Assembly (NCBI GenBank): GCA_958299035.1
Contig: CATQJL010000316.1
Location: forward strand, 18,515,676 to 18,579,675
Source of the DNA: Cylicocyclus nassatus
Lineage: Eukaryota; Nematoda; Chromadorea; Rhabditida; Strongylidae
Direction: 5' to 3'
DNA: 64,000 nt
A program made the translations under genes and the position numbers. The notes under the pieces were generated by a model, which saw only the letters and a list, made by a program, of their open reading frames with translations, searched no databases and had not been told where the DNA came from. Positions 35,701 through 43,210 of this stretch are shown here, piece after piece. How positions within the stretch are numbered: position 1 is the stretch's first letter; each line of letters opens with the position of its first letter.

Positions 35701-38700
35701 GATCATTTTATCTGGGTTTTGTCTTTCATTATCTTGTTTTCCTCTCTAGTTCCTCACAGCTATTTCCTCGATAAGACTGGTTGGTACTATGCTCGTTCGT
35801 TCGCTGTTTTATTCTATCTTTTTGGCACACCTCGAGTACATTAAAATAAATAAATAAATAAAGTGGCTAAGTTCACTGCTATTAGCTATAAAGGAACTAT
35901 CAAGAAAACTTTTTTTGCTCAAGAAAACAAAAACTGGTGATATTTTGCATCGCTCGTGTGGCGATTAGGAAATCGCAGCGAAGCACTCTTTCAACTTAAA
36001 AACTTTTTGGGTTGAAACATAAAAGGTTACTGAGCTGTCAAGAAAATATTCAAATTTTTCGATGCAGAACCGCGAGATCAAAATCAAGCTTGTTTGTTTC
36101 CGCTTTGCATTTGATGCACACATGGATCAAGTAAAAAGCTGGAGAAATATTGGTAGTTTTGCCAAGTTTCTGTACATTTTAGGGCTTTGCTTGCTCTTAG
36201 TGATAGTTGCAACGAAAAAAAGGAAAGCTCGCTAACATGAGCGGGACAAGCACTCACCAGCTTGAGAGATTGAAGAAAATAAAAAATATATTCAGCGTTG
36301 CACCAATAATTCCACCCGCTAATTGAGCGACGGTGTTGATCGCTACAGATTGTTCATAGTCGAAATCGAACATCAACATTGAAAAGGCAGATCCAAGTCT
36401 AAAAGAACTACTTTTTAGAGGTTACATATCTCTGAAAACAAGACAAACAGCACTTAATACCAACGTTGAAATAGTTGATGTTGCAAAAATTTGAGCAAAT
36501 CTAGTTACAATACAAATAAGTACTGCAATAAGACATGGCGAAGGCAGCTCCTTTGTCATCTGTGATGAATCATCTTAGCAGTGCATAAATATAGATCCGC
36601 ACCTTTGCAGCATCACTTTCCAGAACGTCATAGTTCTCCTCAAGAAAGAAGTACACAATGAAAAGGCCAGCAATGCTTATCGTGAATGAGAACAGTGCAG
36701 GAGCATTGTATATGTGGATGCGGTAAAAGGGCAACAAGTCCACTCCTTTTGCCCCAAGAGGAGTGAAAAATAATTGAAACGCTAGAAGTTTCTGTTGATA
36801 TTCGATGCAACCTAATAAAAGCATGCTCACCTGACCCTATCAAATAGCCAATTGCGGTTCCACCGCTGACACAAGCGAGAGCTCGAGAACGGTCTACCTT
36901 TGACGATGAAGCGGAAACATAGGCTCGCAAAAGTGACGTGTTGCCTCAATATTATAATGATAAAGTATTTTGCCCCATTGAGATGAGATGTATCGGACAA
37001 GGCATCACCTTCTCCAAGCCCTTGAATGAACTTTGCAGCGAGCATCACTACACCTGCGCAAGAAGGAGTGGCAAATGATAACGACAGATACAAAGCGTTT
37101 CCTATCACCATAAAACAAAAACTGACCAGCAGTGGAATTTCCACCTAAAATTGTAGTCAATTTATAATCTCACTCATCTTTGCTCTATATGCGGTATCGT
37201 ATCATAGAAGTAGTGCTTGAGACTATCACCCCCAGTTCCTTGATTCTACCGCTTTGGATTCGACCGTTTCAACACAGATTCTTGACTTCCAGGTTTTTGT
37301 CGTTTCAGGACCTTCTCATGTCCTTGATTCCGAGTATGAAAGCGAGAATCCGCGAAAACTTCGACAATCCCCGTTCCAGAGAACCCACAGGCCGGCTTTC
37401 TGGAACGGCGATTGGCTAGGCGCGCACGGATGGACGGGCATGGAGAAAAAGGGCGGTGGGGGTATTGCGCATCTTTTATCTCGAAGCGATTTTCTCGCTT
37501 CCGGAGCGACAGTCTGCGCTGCGACTTGGGTATTGGCTTGACACTGGCCCCTGCTATCATATGCTGTCAAAAGCTCAAGGCCTTCAACTTAAGATGGACG
37601 GTGCTTTAATTGAGCTTATGCGGCCCCAGTCACGAAAATGCTAACTAGAAAGTCGGGTCAAAACCGGTATTTGAGGAACTTGCTGGTATTTGTCTTTATG
37701 TGCAACATCTTTCGGTTACAATCTCTTTAAAACGACAGCCCCGTGCAGTGCAATCACACTATGCAGGCTGATCTTTTAGCCTAAGTAATTTTGAAAGTAG
37801 TCGTAACTCTTATTTATCAGAAAAGAATAAGAAGCAGATAAAAAGAGGTGGAACCTAAGGTGATCTAGGGATAGCAAACTAATTAGCGCGTGCGTTGTTG
37901 GGTAGCGTGGAACGTTGCCCTTACTGAATCATTTCAGACTCACTATCGCTGGGCTATGCGCAGGGCCGGCACGAGGATATTATTCGAAGGCAGTGTCTGG
38001 GCGAAAAGTCGAGTGTGAGAATTTGTGCTTACCCGTCCTATTTCCTGTGTTAAATCCGAAAATCCATACAGGAGGGAACGAAAACGGCGGAAAAAAGGGC
38101 TCCAACGCTGGAGGAAAATCAGCAGGTGGGCGAGGCCTTCCCCATTATGAATCTACGTTCCCAACTTCTGAAACGATCTTCTCTATTTCGCTAGCCGCCC
38201 TGACTTCGCCTACGGTAAAGTGCGACTTGAAATTGAACCCGAGAAGGTCGCTCCGACTGGGAGTTTTAATTCACAGTGGGAAAGATCCCGCCCACCTGCG
38301 TTTTTCCTTAGTGTGGATTTTCGGAAGCGGATAGGAACGGGTAAGCACAAAATCTCAAAATCGACTTTCTGCCCTGAACTGCTTTTGAGCTAGCAATGTT
38401 TTAGGGAAAAAACAAAAGGCTGCGCGTTCTATAAGTCACATAAGTTTGCAAATCTCTTCTTTATTTCACAGGTTTCGTGTGGTAGCGTAGCGCAATAAGG
38501 AGTTTATTAAGTATTGTATATGACTAACAGGGACACTTGTTACCCTAATTTTACGCACCTTTTCGGTTTTTTCAAGCGTGCCGCTCAGCAGCCTCATTCT
38601 GTTTTGGAAAACGAGACTTATGCCGCACGATACTCTCAGGCAATATGCGTCACTGTAAATAGTTTTTTGATCGCGAAGTCCTTTGGCGTGTCTGTGTTGG

Positions 38701-40023
38701 TTTAAAAAATCTTCCGCGTCCTATACGCGTGAAATCAGGGCAAATATTAATGACAAGAGATTAGCAGCTTCTATGGCTTTTGGTGGCAAAGTCAAAATAT
38801 AATTATCAAATTGAATATCTCTACTAGTTCTCTCTATTCGTCACGCACCATACTCATATTGGCACGATTCCTGTGGGAAGAACCGGAACTAACACAGAAA
38901 CATCTGGAAACGCCAATAGCCAGCGAAATCATTTGTTTTGGCTCTCAAACACCAGGTGACTTCCGCGCCTCGCATGATGTTGCAGCGCGCGTATGCAATT
39001 TTACGAAGGCACGGATGGAGTCAGCGCAGGTTGAGAGGAGGGGACGATTTTCTTTGCACTGAATTGAAAACAACTGAGTCCTCGCAACAGCGCCCTTTCA
39101 AGCAGATGACATCACATTTGGTCTACAGAAGTGCACGGGCTAGGGTTATAAATTATAAGAAATTACGTAATACACCATTGAAAGTAGGTAAAAGTAGCGA
39201 TAAGCTCCAAATGCAACGCGCAAAATATGCGGTCATGTCAGAAACTTACTTTATGAGCGTGGGAGCGAGAGGGGGGGGATAGGGGGAGGGGAGGGAGAGG
39301 AGGAGGGAGGAGAGAGCTTGCAAAATTCTTCTGAAGGATGGTGACTGGCAGTGTGATGCCATCCTAGAGGTAGCCAAACCGCTACTCCACAAGTTTTTCT
39401 TGATTCTTGCATAACTGCTGTATCTCTAAAGTCTACTACGTAGCACGGATTGCTATCAAAACTCTCCTTTCACTTTAACACCCATAGCAACAACAACGGA
39501 TCGTAGAGGAGAAAAGCACTCTTCGTGTGAACAAGTTCTCCTTTGATCGCTGTTGGCGCTAGTAAAGGAGAAGGAAAAATTTGAAAGTTCAACGAATTTG
39601 TTTACCAGGTCGCCATTTGCTACTCTTTTGCCGAGCCCTGACTATGCTAAATACATCTAACAACCTCAATTTTGTGAAGATGTTGGGGTATGTTTAAAAA
39701 GCATAGAAAACCTGCTCTATTCGATTACTCCAGTATCCAAGACACGGTGCTGATATACATGAGGCAAGGCTGTACAAAGTCATGATGAAGCCAAATTGCG
39801 TTTCAGTTGCATCTGGATCCAACTAAATATATCAATCCAACTTTACGCAATCAGCATTTGAGCATGTTCGTACTGTTTTCAAATATGGCCACATTGAACT
39901 GATAAAGATACTAAACTGAGCGGATTGTGCAAGTGAGCAAGCGCCAATAACATAAATAGATTTCCACGGCGTCTTTATTTCTGATAACTGCTGGACATGA
40001 TGCGAATTTGAATTTGCATAGTC
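11567..40023 (-). CDS. MFSD8/CLN7-like MFS transporter, gene B (exons 2-13)
   Basis: Twelve minus-strand exons (40023-39874, 39822-39712, 37144-37009, 36944-36831, 36781-36603, 36559-36465, 36398-36258, 18129-18020, 17935-17868, 12014-11913, 11856-11789, 11741-11567) splice into one open frame of 1449 bp, 482 codons plus stop. All junctions keep phase and use GT-AG. In order it encodes helix 1 ending in SSMWPYLKT, the GYWSNRIEQ loop, the KFIQGLGEG segment with the NTSLLRAYVS helix (the GNVAVVRSY region of human MFSD8), the luminal PFYRIHIYNAPALFS loop, the FAQIFATSTIST helix, the GCFSERFDWC luminal motif (human GCSIEQAWC) and the LYSEIIGPR motif. The family sits in lysosomal membranes and has been linked to chloride conductance; substrate here is unknown. 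Length is close to the 518 residues of human MFSD8. Exon 1 was not found. Introns 8 (18.1 kb) and 10 (5.9 kb) are full of transposons. Confidence 0.85.
11789..11856 (-). CDS. Gene B exon 12
   Basis: Acceptor TTGCAG, donor GTAAAC, phase 0/2. Encodes GTFQGYFQMAGAAGSLVAPV (helix 11). Confidence 0.83.
11913..12014 (-). CDS. Gene B exon 11
   Basis: Acceptor TTCTAG, donor GTGCCT, phase 0/0. Encodes LYYIFKVIVVGASISINNIA and TTLYSEIIGPRLQ, the family LYSKILGPKPQ motif. Confidence 0.83.
12783..12828 (-). pseudogene. tRNA-Ser-like 3' half
   Basis: On the minus strand the sequence CCATTGTGGTTTCCCCGCG is followed by the T-arm TGAGTTCGAATCTCA and an acceptor-like end, as in a class II (serine-type) tRNA from the anticodon stem onwards. 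The 5' half does not fold into a D-arm, so this is a relic or the head of a tRNA-derived SINE. Confidence 0.4.
12933..13367 (+). mobile_element. Non-autonomous Helitron with large internal palindrome
   Basis: Starts TCTTATATATAAAGCTG after an A and ends GCCATCTAG before a T, the Helitron A|T insertion pattern with 5' TC and 3' CTRR. A CCCGG-GCGGAG-CCGGG hairpin lies about 10 bp from the 3' end. Positions 13040-13329 form a nearly perfect palindrome with about 145-bp arms centred at 13184/13185. No Rep/helicase frame is present. Confidence 0.8.
14137..14291. repeat. Two-copy tandem repeat, 81-bp period
   Basis: TAAGTCTGCTCTTGT recurs at 14137 and 14218, followed in each copy by related purine-rich sequence with CCTTGCACATAGGACC or CCCGCATATCAGATCC. 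The copies are diverged. Origin unknown. Confidence 0.45.
14326..14564. mobile_element. Harbinger-like MITE with TTA target duplication
   Basis: Flanked by TTA on both sides (323-325 and 565-567 of the 14-kb block). Ends AGCCTAAGGCATATCTC and, in reverse, AGCCTAAGGCATACCTC; a CGCGA motif follows. A 3-bp TWA duplication with such ends fits PIF/Harbinger. Non-coding, 239 bp. Confidence 0.65.
14864..15087. mobile_element. Harbinger-like MITE, relative of 14326-14564
   Basis: Left end GCCGGGCATACTCCATGCGA and right end, in reverse, GCCGGGCATACTTCACGCGA form a close inverted pair. The target duplication is not clean. Non-coding. Confidence 0.6.
15110..15438 (+). pseudogene. RTE-type LINE endonuclease relic
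   Basis: Frames LQLPTSAADS, LDAFYENLEELVRNE and, one frame on, FYKFVVCNFNTKIG match the apurinic endonuclease of RTE LINEs (PTS-A, AFY-LE, GDFN-KIG, here CNFNTKIG with the catalytic aspartate lost). Frameshifted and interrupted at 15439 by a foldback element. Lies in gene B intron 10. Confidence 0.6.
15439..16803. mobile_element. Foldback-like element, copy 2, split by a Helitron
   Basis: Ends GCCGCATGCAGTAACATCCC and, in reverse, GGCCGCGTGCACTAGAATTT; long internal arms pair, including GTTAGATAA-type segments and CAGTGCTAAGCATGTT. Removing the Helitron at 15974-16674 leaves 664 bp, almost the 669 bp of the related copy at 19738-20406. Confidence 0.6.
15974..16674 (-). mobile_element. Non-autonomous Helitron H, copy 1
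   Basis: Read on the minus strand it begins TCATGACTTATAATAACGGG after an A and ends ACGCACTGG before a T. A perfect CCTCTGC-GAA-GCAGAGG hairpin lies 11 bp from the 3' end, itself framed by CCAGTGCG and CGCACTGG. 701 bp, no helicase frame. Other copies: 22636, 26692, 52866. Confidence 0.85.
16804..17867. other. Gene B intron 10 sequence, unassigned
   Basis: May include further decayed RTE sequence (16860-17200 has several weakly LINE-like frames), but I could not confirm this. No exon is seen. Confidence 0.3.
17868..17935 (-). CDS. Gene B exon 10
   Basis: Acceptor GTTCAG, donor GTGAGT, phase 1/0. Encodes the paired-cysteine luminal motif WGCFSERFDWCENL, corresponding to GCSIEQAWC in human MFSD8. 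Confidence 0.8.
18020..18129 (-). CDS. Gene B exon 9
   Basis: Acceptor TTTCAG, donor GTTAGA, phase 2/1. Follows an 18.1-kb intron. Encodes LFATTYPWPFIQDKVKISVN, matching gene C exon 9 in length (110 bp) and in the TTYPWPF core. Confidence 0.78.
18335..18844. mobile_element. Mariner-type MITE
   Basis: TA on both sides. Ends TTAGGGTGTCCCATAATTAT and, in reverse, TTAGGTTGTCCCACACTTAT, followed by TTTGCCGTTTTTA and TTACCGTTTTTA. 510 bp, no transposase frame. Contains the CTTGTAGAGCTTGCTTTGCC segment shared with other mariner MITEs in the window. Confidence 0.8.
18845..19737. other. Intron sequence, nothing recognised
   Basis: Part of gene B intron 8. A plus-strand open frame at 19246-19482 has no recognisable domain. 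Confidence 0.35.
19738..20406. mobile_element. Foldback-like element, copy 1
   Basis: Ends GGCCCGTATGTACGTCCCC and, in reverse, GGCCCGCATGCACATACTTC. Arms of roughly 150 bp pair, including GGGGAGGGG-ATCTGAGAG and CCTGCGCATAATGGATGCCA, and an inner pair around TTATCTTCCTGAAAA. Related to 15439-16803. No coding potential; open frames here mirror one another. Confidence 0.6.
20706..21012. mobile_element. Foldback with 9-bp minisatellite arms, FB1
   Basis: Ends CTTTGGCCATACTTTAC and its exact complement. Each arm is a run of about 12 units of a 9-bp repeat GTGTTACYN (arms about 20723-20815 and 20888-20998, opposite orientation), with a short loop between. It sits inside the LINE between its MTAEERERD and LLNARSLKNK segments. 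Confidence 0.7.
21252..21791 (+). mobile_element. Non-autonomous Helitron, second family, copy 1
   Basis: Begins TCTATATATCTACAAAAG after an A and ends GCCAGGTAG before a T, the last four bases being CTAG with one change. Shares AGCTGAAACTTTGCACA-ATA and CTATCGATTTATTGATTT with 53577-53971. A CCGGGCAAGACCGGG segment precedes the 3' end. Splits the LINE endonuclease just after the ICGN codons. Confidence 0.7.
21801..22637. mobile_element. Foldback with 9-bp minisatellite arms, FB2
   Basis: Ends GATCGGTCAGAGTTTGCC and its near-exact complement. Outer arms are about 20 units of GTGTTGAAA/GTGTTGCCG (21812-22000 and, inverted, 22430-22625); inner arms pair for another 180 bp, including ATGTTTTCGCACGCAAAAGA and CAATCTCCAAT. 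The unpaired loop is about 90 bp. Peptides rich in LPVLKV read through it are artefacts of the repeats. Confidence 0.75.
22636..22882 (+). mobile_element. Non-autonomous Helitron H, copy 2 (internally deleted)
   Basis: Retains TCATGACTTATAATAAGCGG at the 5' end (after A) and the CCTCTGCGAAGCAGAGG hairpin with CACTGG at the 3' end (before T), but only 247 bp remain. Its 5' TC overlaps the last bases of FB2, so it inserted at the foldback's terminus. Confidence 0.8.
23291..23348. other. Near-perfect hairpin in LINE sequence
   Basis: TTGACATTTCAGCATTC with 11 further pairing bases, then its complement, with essentially no loop and one mismatch. The right half carries the LINE reading frame LDLVSSNAEMS; the left half is an inverted local duplicate. 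Confidence 0.6.
23378..24094. mobile_element. Mariner-type MITE inside the LINE
   Basis: TA on both sides. Ends TTAGGTTGAACCGAAGGTTC and, in reverse, TTAGGTTGAACCGAAAGTTC, then TGTCGCACCAT. Removing it with one TA restores the LINE frame PPLSTSDHNIVGF. The interior is a long imperfect palindrome (TTAACGGGCTTGCCTCAAAA pairs with its complement at the left). Confidence 0.85.
24982..26022. mobile_element. Non-autonomous palindromic hAT-like element
   Basis: Ends CAGGGTCAAGC-GGGGTGTGGC on both sides, the CAGGG start typical of hAT. Flanked by GTAATAAC and ATAATAAC, an 8-bp duplication with one change. The interior is a long palindrome (CACTCCTGTGAAAACTAGGA and AAAAGCACGTTTTTCCCATT pair with complements). 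Removing it with one duplication restores the LINE frame AWKAVVITSIPEGKDSD. Confidence 0.82.
26692..27393 (+). mobile_element. Non-autonomous Helitron H, copy 3
   Basis: TCATGACTTATAATAACGGG after A; ends GAGGTGACGCACTGG before T, with the CCTCTGCGAAGCAGAGG hairpin. 702 bp, nearly the same as copy 1. It sits at the junction between the LINE 3' end and its TAAA tail. Confidence 0.87.
27404..28275. mobile_element. Mariner-type MITE in the LINE poly(TAAA) tail
   Basis: TA on both sides; ends TTAGGGTGAACGGTAAAAAA and, in reverse, TTAGGGTGAACGGTGAAAAA, then TGGGACA. The flanking TAAATAAATA runs are the two halves of the LINE tail. Open frames inside (27600-27975) carry no transposase motif. Confidence 0.83.
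28729..30062. repeat. 1.33-kb element with inverted ends
   Basis: The first 22 bases (GGAATGATATCCACGAAAGT then CC) and the last 22 are exact inverted copies; the next 40 bp pair imperfectly (TTTTATTCG, AAATGG). No coding frame identified. A hAT MITE starts two bases after its right end. Superfamily unknown and target duplication not clear. Confidence 0.5.
30065..30376. mobile_element. hAT-like MITE, CAGTGGCG family, copy 1
   Basis: Starts CAGTGGCGAATGAGGGG, then a poly-G run, ends AAAATCCTGAGACCACCACG, a decayed complement of the family end. Interior shares AAAAATGTGCAA-TGACTT-TTTAT with 61616-61920. Target duplication lost. Confidence 0.6.
30935..30980. other. Perfect 19-bp stem hairpin
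   Basis: GTCCACCAAAATTCTCAAC, eight loop bases, then its exact complement. Surrounding sequence (30630-31030) has low-level inverted similarity, so this is probably the centre of an old palindromic element rather than a functional RNA. Confidence 0.55.
31148..31205. repeat. Two tandem 29-bp units
   Basis: TGAAATTCCAATATCTG followed by a GAGCTTCAGGCC-type end occurs twice in direct succession with a two-base difference. Short local duplication. Confidence 0.6.
31770..35862 (+). pseudogene. CR1-like non-LTR retrotransposon, near full length, decayed
   Basis: Plus strand, in gene B intron 8 and antisense to it. Recognisable in order: an ORF1-like piece with VVVAGLSEAPNGRG and DDRPRLVKIVF (about 32020-32140, broken frames); SKREHDSELRKKARERNRGR; SWLHLKISESELIID and CDRIANKGGGVYRF; the endonuclease with FIIVYQPSSTKTADDEA and IVLGDFNADVSSL (32679-33353, the longest intact frame); reverse transcriptase with SPQG and MFADGIKVF, where the catalytic FADD has become FADG; RRLINDLVLKFRILRMETRL; and a tail of AAAATAAATAAATAAATAAA at 35843-35862. 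At least a dozen frameshifts and stops make it dead. The 5' limit is uncertain and could reach 31330. Confidence 0.82.
36258..36398 (-). CDS. Gene B exon 8
   Basis: Acceptor TTTTAG, donor GTGAGT, phase 2/2. Encodes LGSAFSMLMFDFDYEQSVA and the glycine-rich helix 8 AGGIIGATLN. Confidence 0.8.
36465..36559 (-). CDS. Gene B exon 7
   Basis: Acceptor TCACAG; donor taken as GTTGGT because only this cut keeps the frame into exon 8 (phase 0/2), and the same choice works in gene C. Encodes MTKELPSPCLIAVLIC and FAQIFATSTIS (helix 7). Confidence 0.78.
36603..36781 (-). CDS. Gene B exon 6
   Basis: Acceptor TTCTAG, donor GTGCGG, phase 1/0; the 49-bp upstream intron is very short. Encodes the luminal loop PFYRIHIYNAPALFS and helix 6 ending in ENYDVLESDAAK. 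Confidence 0.82.
36831..36944 (-). CDS. Gene B exon 5
   Basis: Acceptor TATTGAG, donor GTGAGC, phase 1/1. Encodes NTSLLRAYVSASSSKVDRSR and VSGGTAIGYLIGS (helices 4-5). Confidence 0.82.
37009..37144 (-). CDS. Gene B exon 4
   Basis: Acceptor TTTTAG, donor GTGATG, phase 0/1. Encodes VEIPLLVSFCFMVIGNALYL (helix 3) and MLAAKFIQGLGE (helix 4). Confidence 0.82.
38017..38356. repeat. 340-bp element with inverted ends
   Basis: GAGAATTTGTGCTTACCCGT at the left is matched in reverse at the right end, and CCGAAAATCCATAC pairs with GTGTGGATTTTCGG. The open frame across it (37915-38334) is explained by the repeat. In gene B intron 3. Superfamily unknown. Confidence 0.5.
39712..39822 (-). CDS. Gene B exon 3
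   Basis: Acceptor ATTTAG, donor GTTTTC, phase 0/0; follows a 51-bp intron. Encodes LDPDATETQFGFIMTLYS and GYWSNRIEQ (helix 2 and the conserved loop 2-3). Confidence 0.82.
39874..40023 (-). CDS. Gene B exon 2
   Basis: Acceptor TTTTTTAG, donor GTACGA, phase 0/0. N-terminal tail DYANSNSHHVQQLSEIKTPW, then helix 1 ending in WPYLKT. Confidence 0.8.
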
Positions 40024-40414
40024 CTAAAAAAGAAAAGATGTAGAGAACTATAAATCCTCTTCAAACTAAAATATTGAAATAAATGAGAAAAATTTGTTTG
40101 CTATGAATATTCAAAAACACCTCCAACAACCTTACATGAAGAGAGCATTTGCGCTCAATGATTATGTTTAAAATATCACCCGAAACGAATTTGTCATACA
40201 TGACCAAAGTTTGCTGGTCTGGAAAGCGGATAAAGTGGCGAGTTTGCTCGTCTGTAGGTTGAGTAAGATTTGCCACTTTACCCGCTCTCCAAATTCCAAA
40301 TTCTTTCAGTGGAATCGTTTTGCTGAAGAGATGAAAAGTATAAAGAGCTTCTCAGACAATCACAGGCTCTCAGCCGGCGGCCACAAAGCCACCGCGAAAA
40401 CCCACCAAAAGCGC

Positions 40415-40760
40415 GGTGGCCTCATCGCGGCCACTTTCGCTTCCCGCTGAAGCCCTCATAGCAGTCCGCCCGCTGCCAGCTTTAGCCTCCCGCTCATTGC
40501 CATATTTGTAGCCCGCTCGCTTCTACAGTTCTCAGCGGGAAGCGGCAGTGAGGCGATAAGGCCACGGCGCTTTTGGTGGGTTTTCGCGGTGGCCTCATCG
40601 CGGCCACTTTCGCTTCCCGCTGAAGCCCTCATAGCAGTCCGCCCGCTGCCAGCTTTAGCCTCCCGCTCATTGCCATATTTGTAGCCCGCTCGCTTCTACA
40701 GTTCTCAGCGGGAAGCGGCAGTGAGGCGATAAGGCCACGGCGCTTTTGGTGGGTTTTCGC
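40415..40760. repeat. Perfect tandem duplication of 173 bp
   Basis: Two copies, 40415-40587 and 40588-40760, appear identical base for base, implying a recent event. The unit contains the GC-rich subterminal repeats of the 3.4-kb element. A further, inverted partial copy follows at about 40965-41030, with a 40-bp inverted pair (GCTTTGTGGCTGCCGGCTGA) around 40763-40980. Confidence 0.85.
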
Positions 40761-43009
40761 GGTGGCTTTGTGGCTGCCGGCTGAAAATCTTGTCTGTGTA
40801 GCTTCTTGTTATGTTATGAGATATGACCACATGGAGAAATAGATATGGCCCCAGATGGTTATGTTCTTCATTGTTACTTGCCATCGCTATAATGAATTAA
40901 TTGAAGTTACAACGTTGTAGTCCAAGCATAACAAGAAGCTACACAGACAAGATTTTCAGCCGGCAGCCACAAAGCCACCGCGAAAACCCACCAAAAGCTC
41001 CGTGCCTTATCGCCTCACTGCCGCTTCCCGCTTTCCTAAAAGATAGGAAGTGTCCGTAGCCCAAAAGCTTAGAGGTTAGCTTAGATCGTATACTACGACT
41101 ATGTACGGCCACGTTTGTAAACTCTGGATAAAGGTTATAACTAATGAAATGGCAAGTAACAGTTAAGTGGATGAGCACGCAAGTACGCAGTGATACACAC
41201 GCATAGATTTACGTTCTTTAGAACAGAAAATATGCTGATAATAGACCTTGAGGGTATAAACATTGATAAAACGAATCCATATGGGGAGCGGCGACAAAGC
41301 AATACACATTCCACCGCGATAAATATATTCACAAACTTGAGTGAGGAACTGCCAGTGTTAGCGCGCAATGCAAGGGTTTCTCATGCGAATCAACAATCCA
41401 TTCGCGCCTGAGTATCGTTCAGGCAACTGTCACTTCTGATCCAAACCCATTTTCCTTATGTTGTGCAACACTTCCTCTGGAATTGTGTGCGTCTTCGTCG
41501 GTGACTGCAGCGTCTAAGAGGCTGTAATTGACTACGATTACAAACATCATGAAATGCCTGCAAAAGAGAGAGTAGTTGGAAATATATAGATATACATCAA
41601 AGACAGACATTAGACAGAGAGAAACGCAAGACAAATATGGTACAGCAATTAGTGGAAGTATGAAAAGCCCTAATTTCATTTCTAGGAGGTAGGGAGACTT
41701 TATCAAGCCTTGACGATAAAAAGAGACAGAAACTAGTTCCACATCACAGCTGTAAATAACTATCGTCGATTCGTTGACTGCGCGGACTGGACATAACCGC
41801 GGAGCACGCGCCGCGAGGTAAAACGCTTGCTCCAATACAAGATCGCCATTGTTCGTGCTCTCGCAACATGTTAACCGCGCCGCATGTGGTCCGCAGCGCT
41901 TCAGCAGTCCGTACGGTCAACGAATCGACGATAGCTGCGTTGACGAACGACTGCGTGCCAAACAATTTTCCGTAAAACCGTAAACCTTTTATGTGCTCAC
42001 TGTACAAGTACAGTCGATTCATTTCATGTCATCATGTGTGCACCCGCACACACCGTCCATCTTTGGCGTCCCCATCTCGGATTTGCGATCGCAAAAACGC
42101 GAGAGAGTGAGCAATTGCTATCGCTTACATCATTTAGAGATAAATAGTACCTAAAAAGAAAAGAAAACAGCGAGAAAACATCAGAATCGCTTAAAGGAAG
42201 GGTTGCCTCCAAGAATCCAGGATGGGTACGCCAAAGATGGACGGTGTGTGCAATGGCACACATGATCATATGAAATGAACCGACGGTACATCATTGAAAA
42301 GGTGCGCACTGTGTTTCGATGAATGCACTTGGCTTCGAAATGAGAATTTTTACTTTTTGAAAAGGCCGATCGGTAGAAACACGTGCGACGAAAACAACTT
42401 ACGCTGTGTGTGGCACTCAGACTAAACCTCAAATCAATCCTTCCTCACTCAATGAACTTTGCGTACAACACGATGGCGTGGAGTGAGCCGTGATGGTCGT
42501 TCGTTGCGTAAAAGGTCATGTTTTCGCGTGTAATCCGCTGAGGCTGAGAGTTTTTTCTCGAAAAAATTATAAACACAGGATTGAAGTAGCAAAGCATAGC
42601 GACGCCCTCTAATCAATATAAGCATTTCGAAAATGGACGCATGCGAAACGCAATGATGCAGATCTTTGAGCGCAAAGAGAGCACGCTTGTAGTCGAATGA
42701 TGTGACAGCGGCGAAAATGTTGAGAGAAAGGCACTTTTATGTTTACATTCGTAAAATGAGTGAATAGATGGTTTTTTACGGTTTTCGAGAGAGTTTGAAA
42801 AAGAGTTTTTATTACATTGTGCAGTGGATGTTTTGATTCAAAAACAAACGGGGCTTTCATTAAGCACTTCTTCCGGTTGGATAGACAGTCAAACATAGAG
42901 AACAAAAGAAATCTGATATATAAAGAATCGTTAGCTCAATTCAAAAATCTTCAAATAGCGGGGAACCACGACGAGTTCCGAAGCAAACGCTCTTCCAAAT
43001 AGCGCCTAT

Positions 43010-43210
43010 GGCCCCGGGCAAACTTCACGCATTTGATCGTCGCGACTGAATCGCGAGGAGACAACTGTTACAACATCATTCCATGCAGATCAACTTGCAT
43101 TCGGTTGTGATACTTTTCCAGACCGAAATTTTTGAATGTGAAATGAAAATGAATGGAAATCTTGGCGATTTGGTCGCGACGATTAAGTCTCGTGAAGTCT
43201 GACCGGGGCC
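43010..43210. mobile_element. Harbinger-like MITE, 201 bp
   Basis: Ends GGCCCCGGGCAAACTTCACG and, in reverse, GGCCCCGGTCAGACTTCACG; GTCGCGAC motifs are subterminal. Flanked by TAT on both sides. Nested in the 3.4-kb inverted-repeat element. Confidence 0.65.

Noticed and set aside
40415..40760. Regular GC-rich repeats considered as a CRISPR array or satellite
   Set aside because: Only two 173-bp units, no spacers, eukaryotic context; better explained as duplication inside a transposon end.
41419..42022. Minus-strand frames of 138 and 92 codons considered as transposase of the 3.4-kb element
   Set aside because: No catalytic motif or zinc finger pattern visible; hydrophobic composition is not transposase-like. 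Left as unassigned interior.
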